Shown: positions 6,466 to 6,467 of the stretch, one piece after another | How the letters are laid out: every line of letters starts with the position of its first letter | How positions within the stretch are numbered: the stretch's first letter is position 1 | Source: an uncultured Porphyromonas sp. | GTDB lineage: Bacteria; Bacteroidota; Bacteroidia; Bacteroidales; Porphyromonadaceae | Assembly: GCA_945875135.1 (NCBI GenBank) | Contig: CAMCJO010000131.1 | Span: 1-6,467, forward strand | DNA: 6,467 bases | Direction: 5' to 3' | Position numbers and translations under genes: made by a program | Notes under the pieces: generated by a model | Told to the model about the DNA's origin: nothing | Seen by the model: the letters and a program-made list of their open reading frames with translations, nothing else | The model's database searches: none

Positions 6466-6467
6466 CT

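Noticed and set aside
6400..6467. Bacteroidetes-type promoter (TTTG / TAnnTTTG) before the ATP-grasp gene
   Set aside because: A TATTTG stretch is present on the minus strand, but the full -7 pattern with a correctly spaced -33 element is not.

Overview
The window looks like part of a mobile element from a Bacteroidetes genome, most likely a Bacteroidales-type host. The evidence is a MobC/TraG-like coupling protein of the kind found in Bacteroides conjugative elements, an ATP-grasp/SPASM maturase pair known mainly from Bacteroidetes, a C39 ABC transporter with the LSQGQ signature common in that phylum, and start sites without clear Shine-Dalgarno sequences. The genus cannot be named from the sequence alone.

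Layout: positions 1-671 on the plus strand hold the C-terminal third of a conjugation coupling protein. A 31-bp convergent junction follows. Everything from 703 to the right edge is on the minus strand and reads as one tightly packed operon. In transcription order (right to left) it contains the tail of an unidentified open frame at the right edge (about 6397-6465), a grasp-with-spasm ATP-grasp ligase (5384-6376), a 64-codon gene overlapping both neighbours (5212-5406), the SPASM-domain maturase (4242-5225), a peptidase-containing ABC exporter (2023-4227) and a HlyD-type adaptor (703-2019). Gaps between the main genes are 20, 14 and 3 bp, and the small gene overlaps its neighbours by 23 and 14 bp. 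No stretch of 300 bases lacks a gene, and I found no RNA genes, CRISPR array, insertion sequence or convincing terminator.

The minus-strand genes make sense as a grasp-with-spasm RiPP (ribosomally made, modified peptide) cluster. The ATP-grasp enzyme and the SPASM protein would modify a short precursor. The C39 domain of the ABC protein would cut off its leader during export, and the HlyD protein would bridge to an outer-membrane channel encoded elsewhere. No ordinary double-glycine precursor is visible. The substrate is therefore either the unusual 64-residue overlapping product or a gene beyond the right edge. Hand counts on single 60-base lines give about 45% GC in the coupling gene, 40% in the exporter and 30-32% in the two maturases, which would fit cargo of separate origin, though the sample is small.
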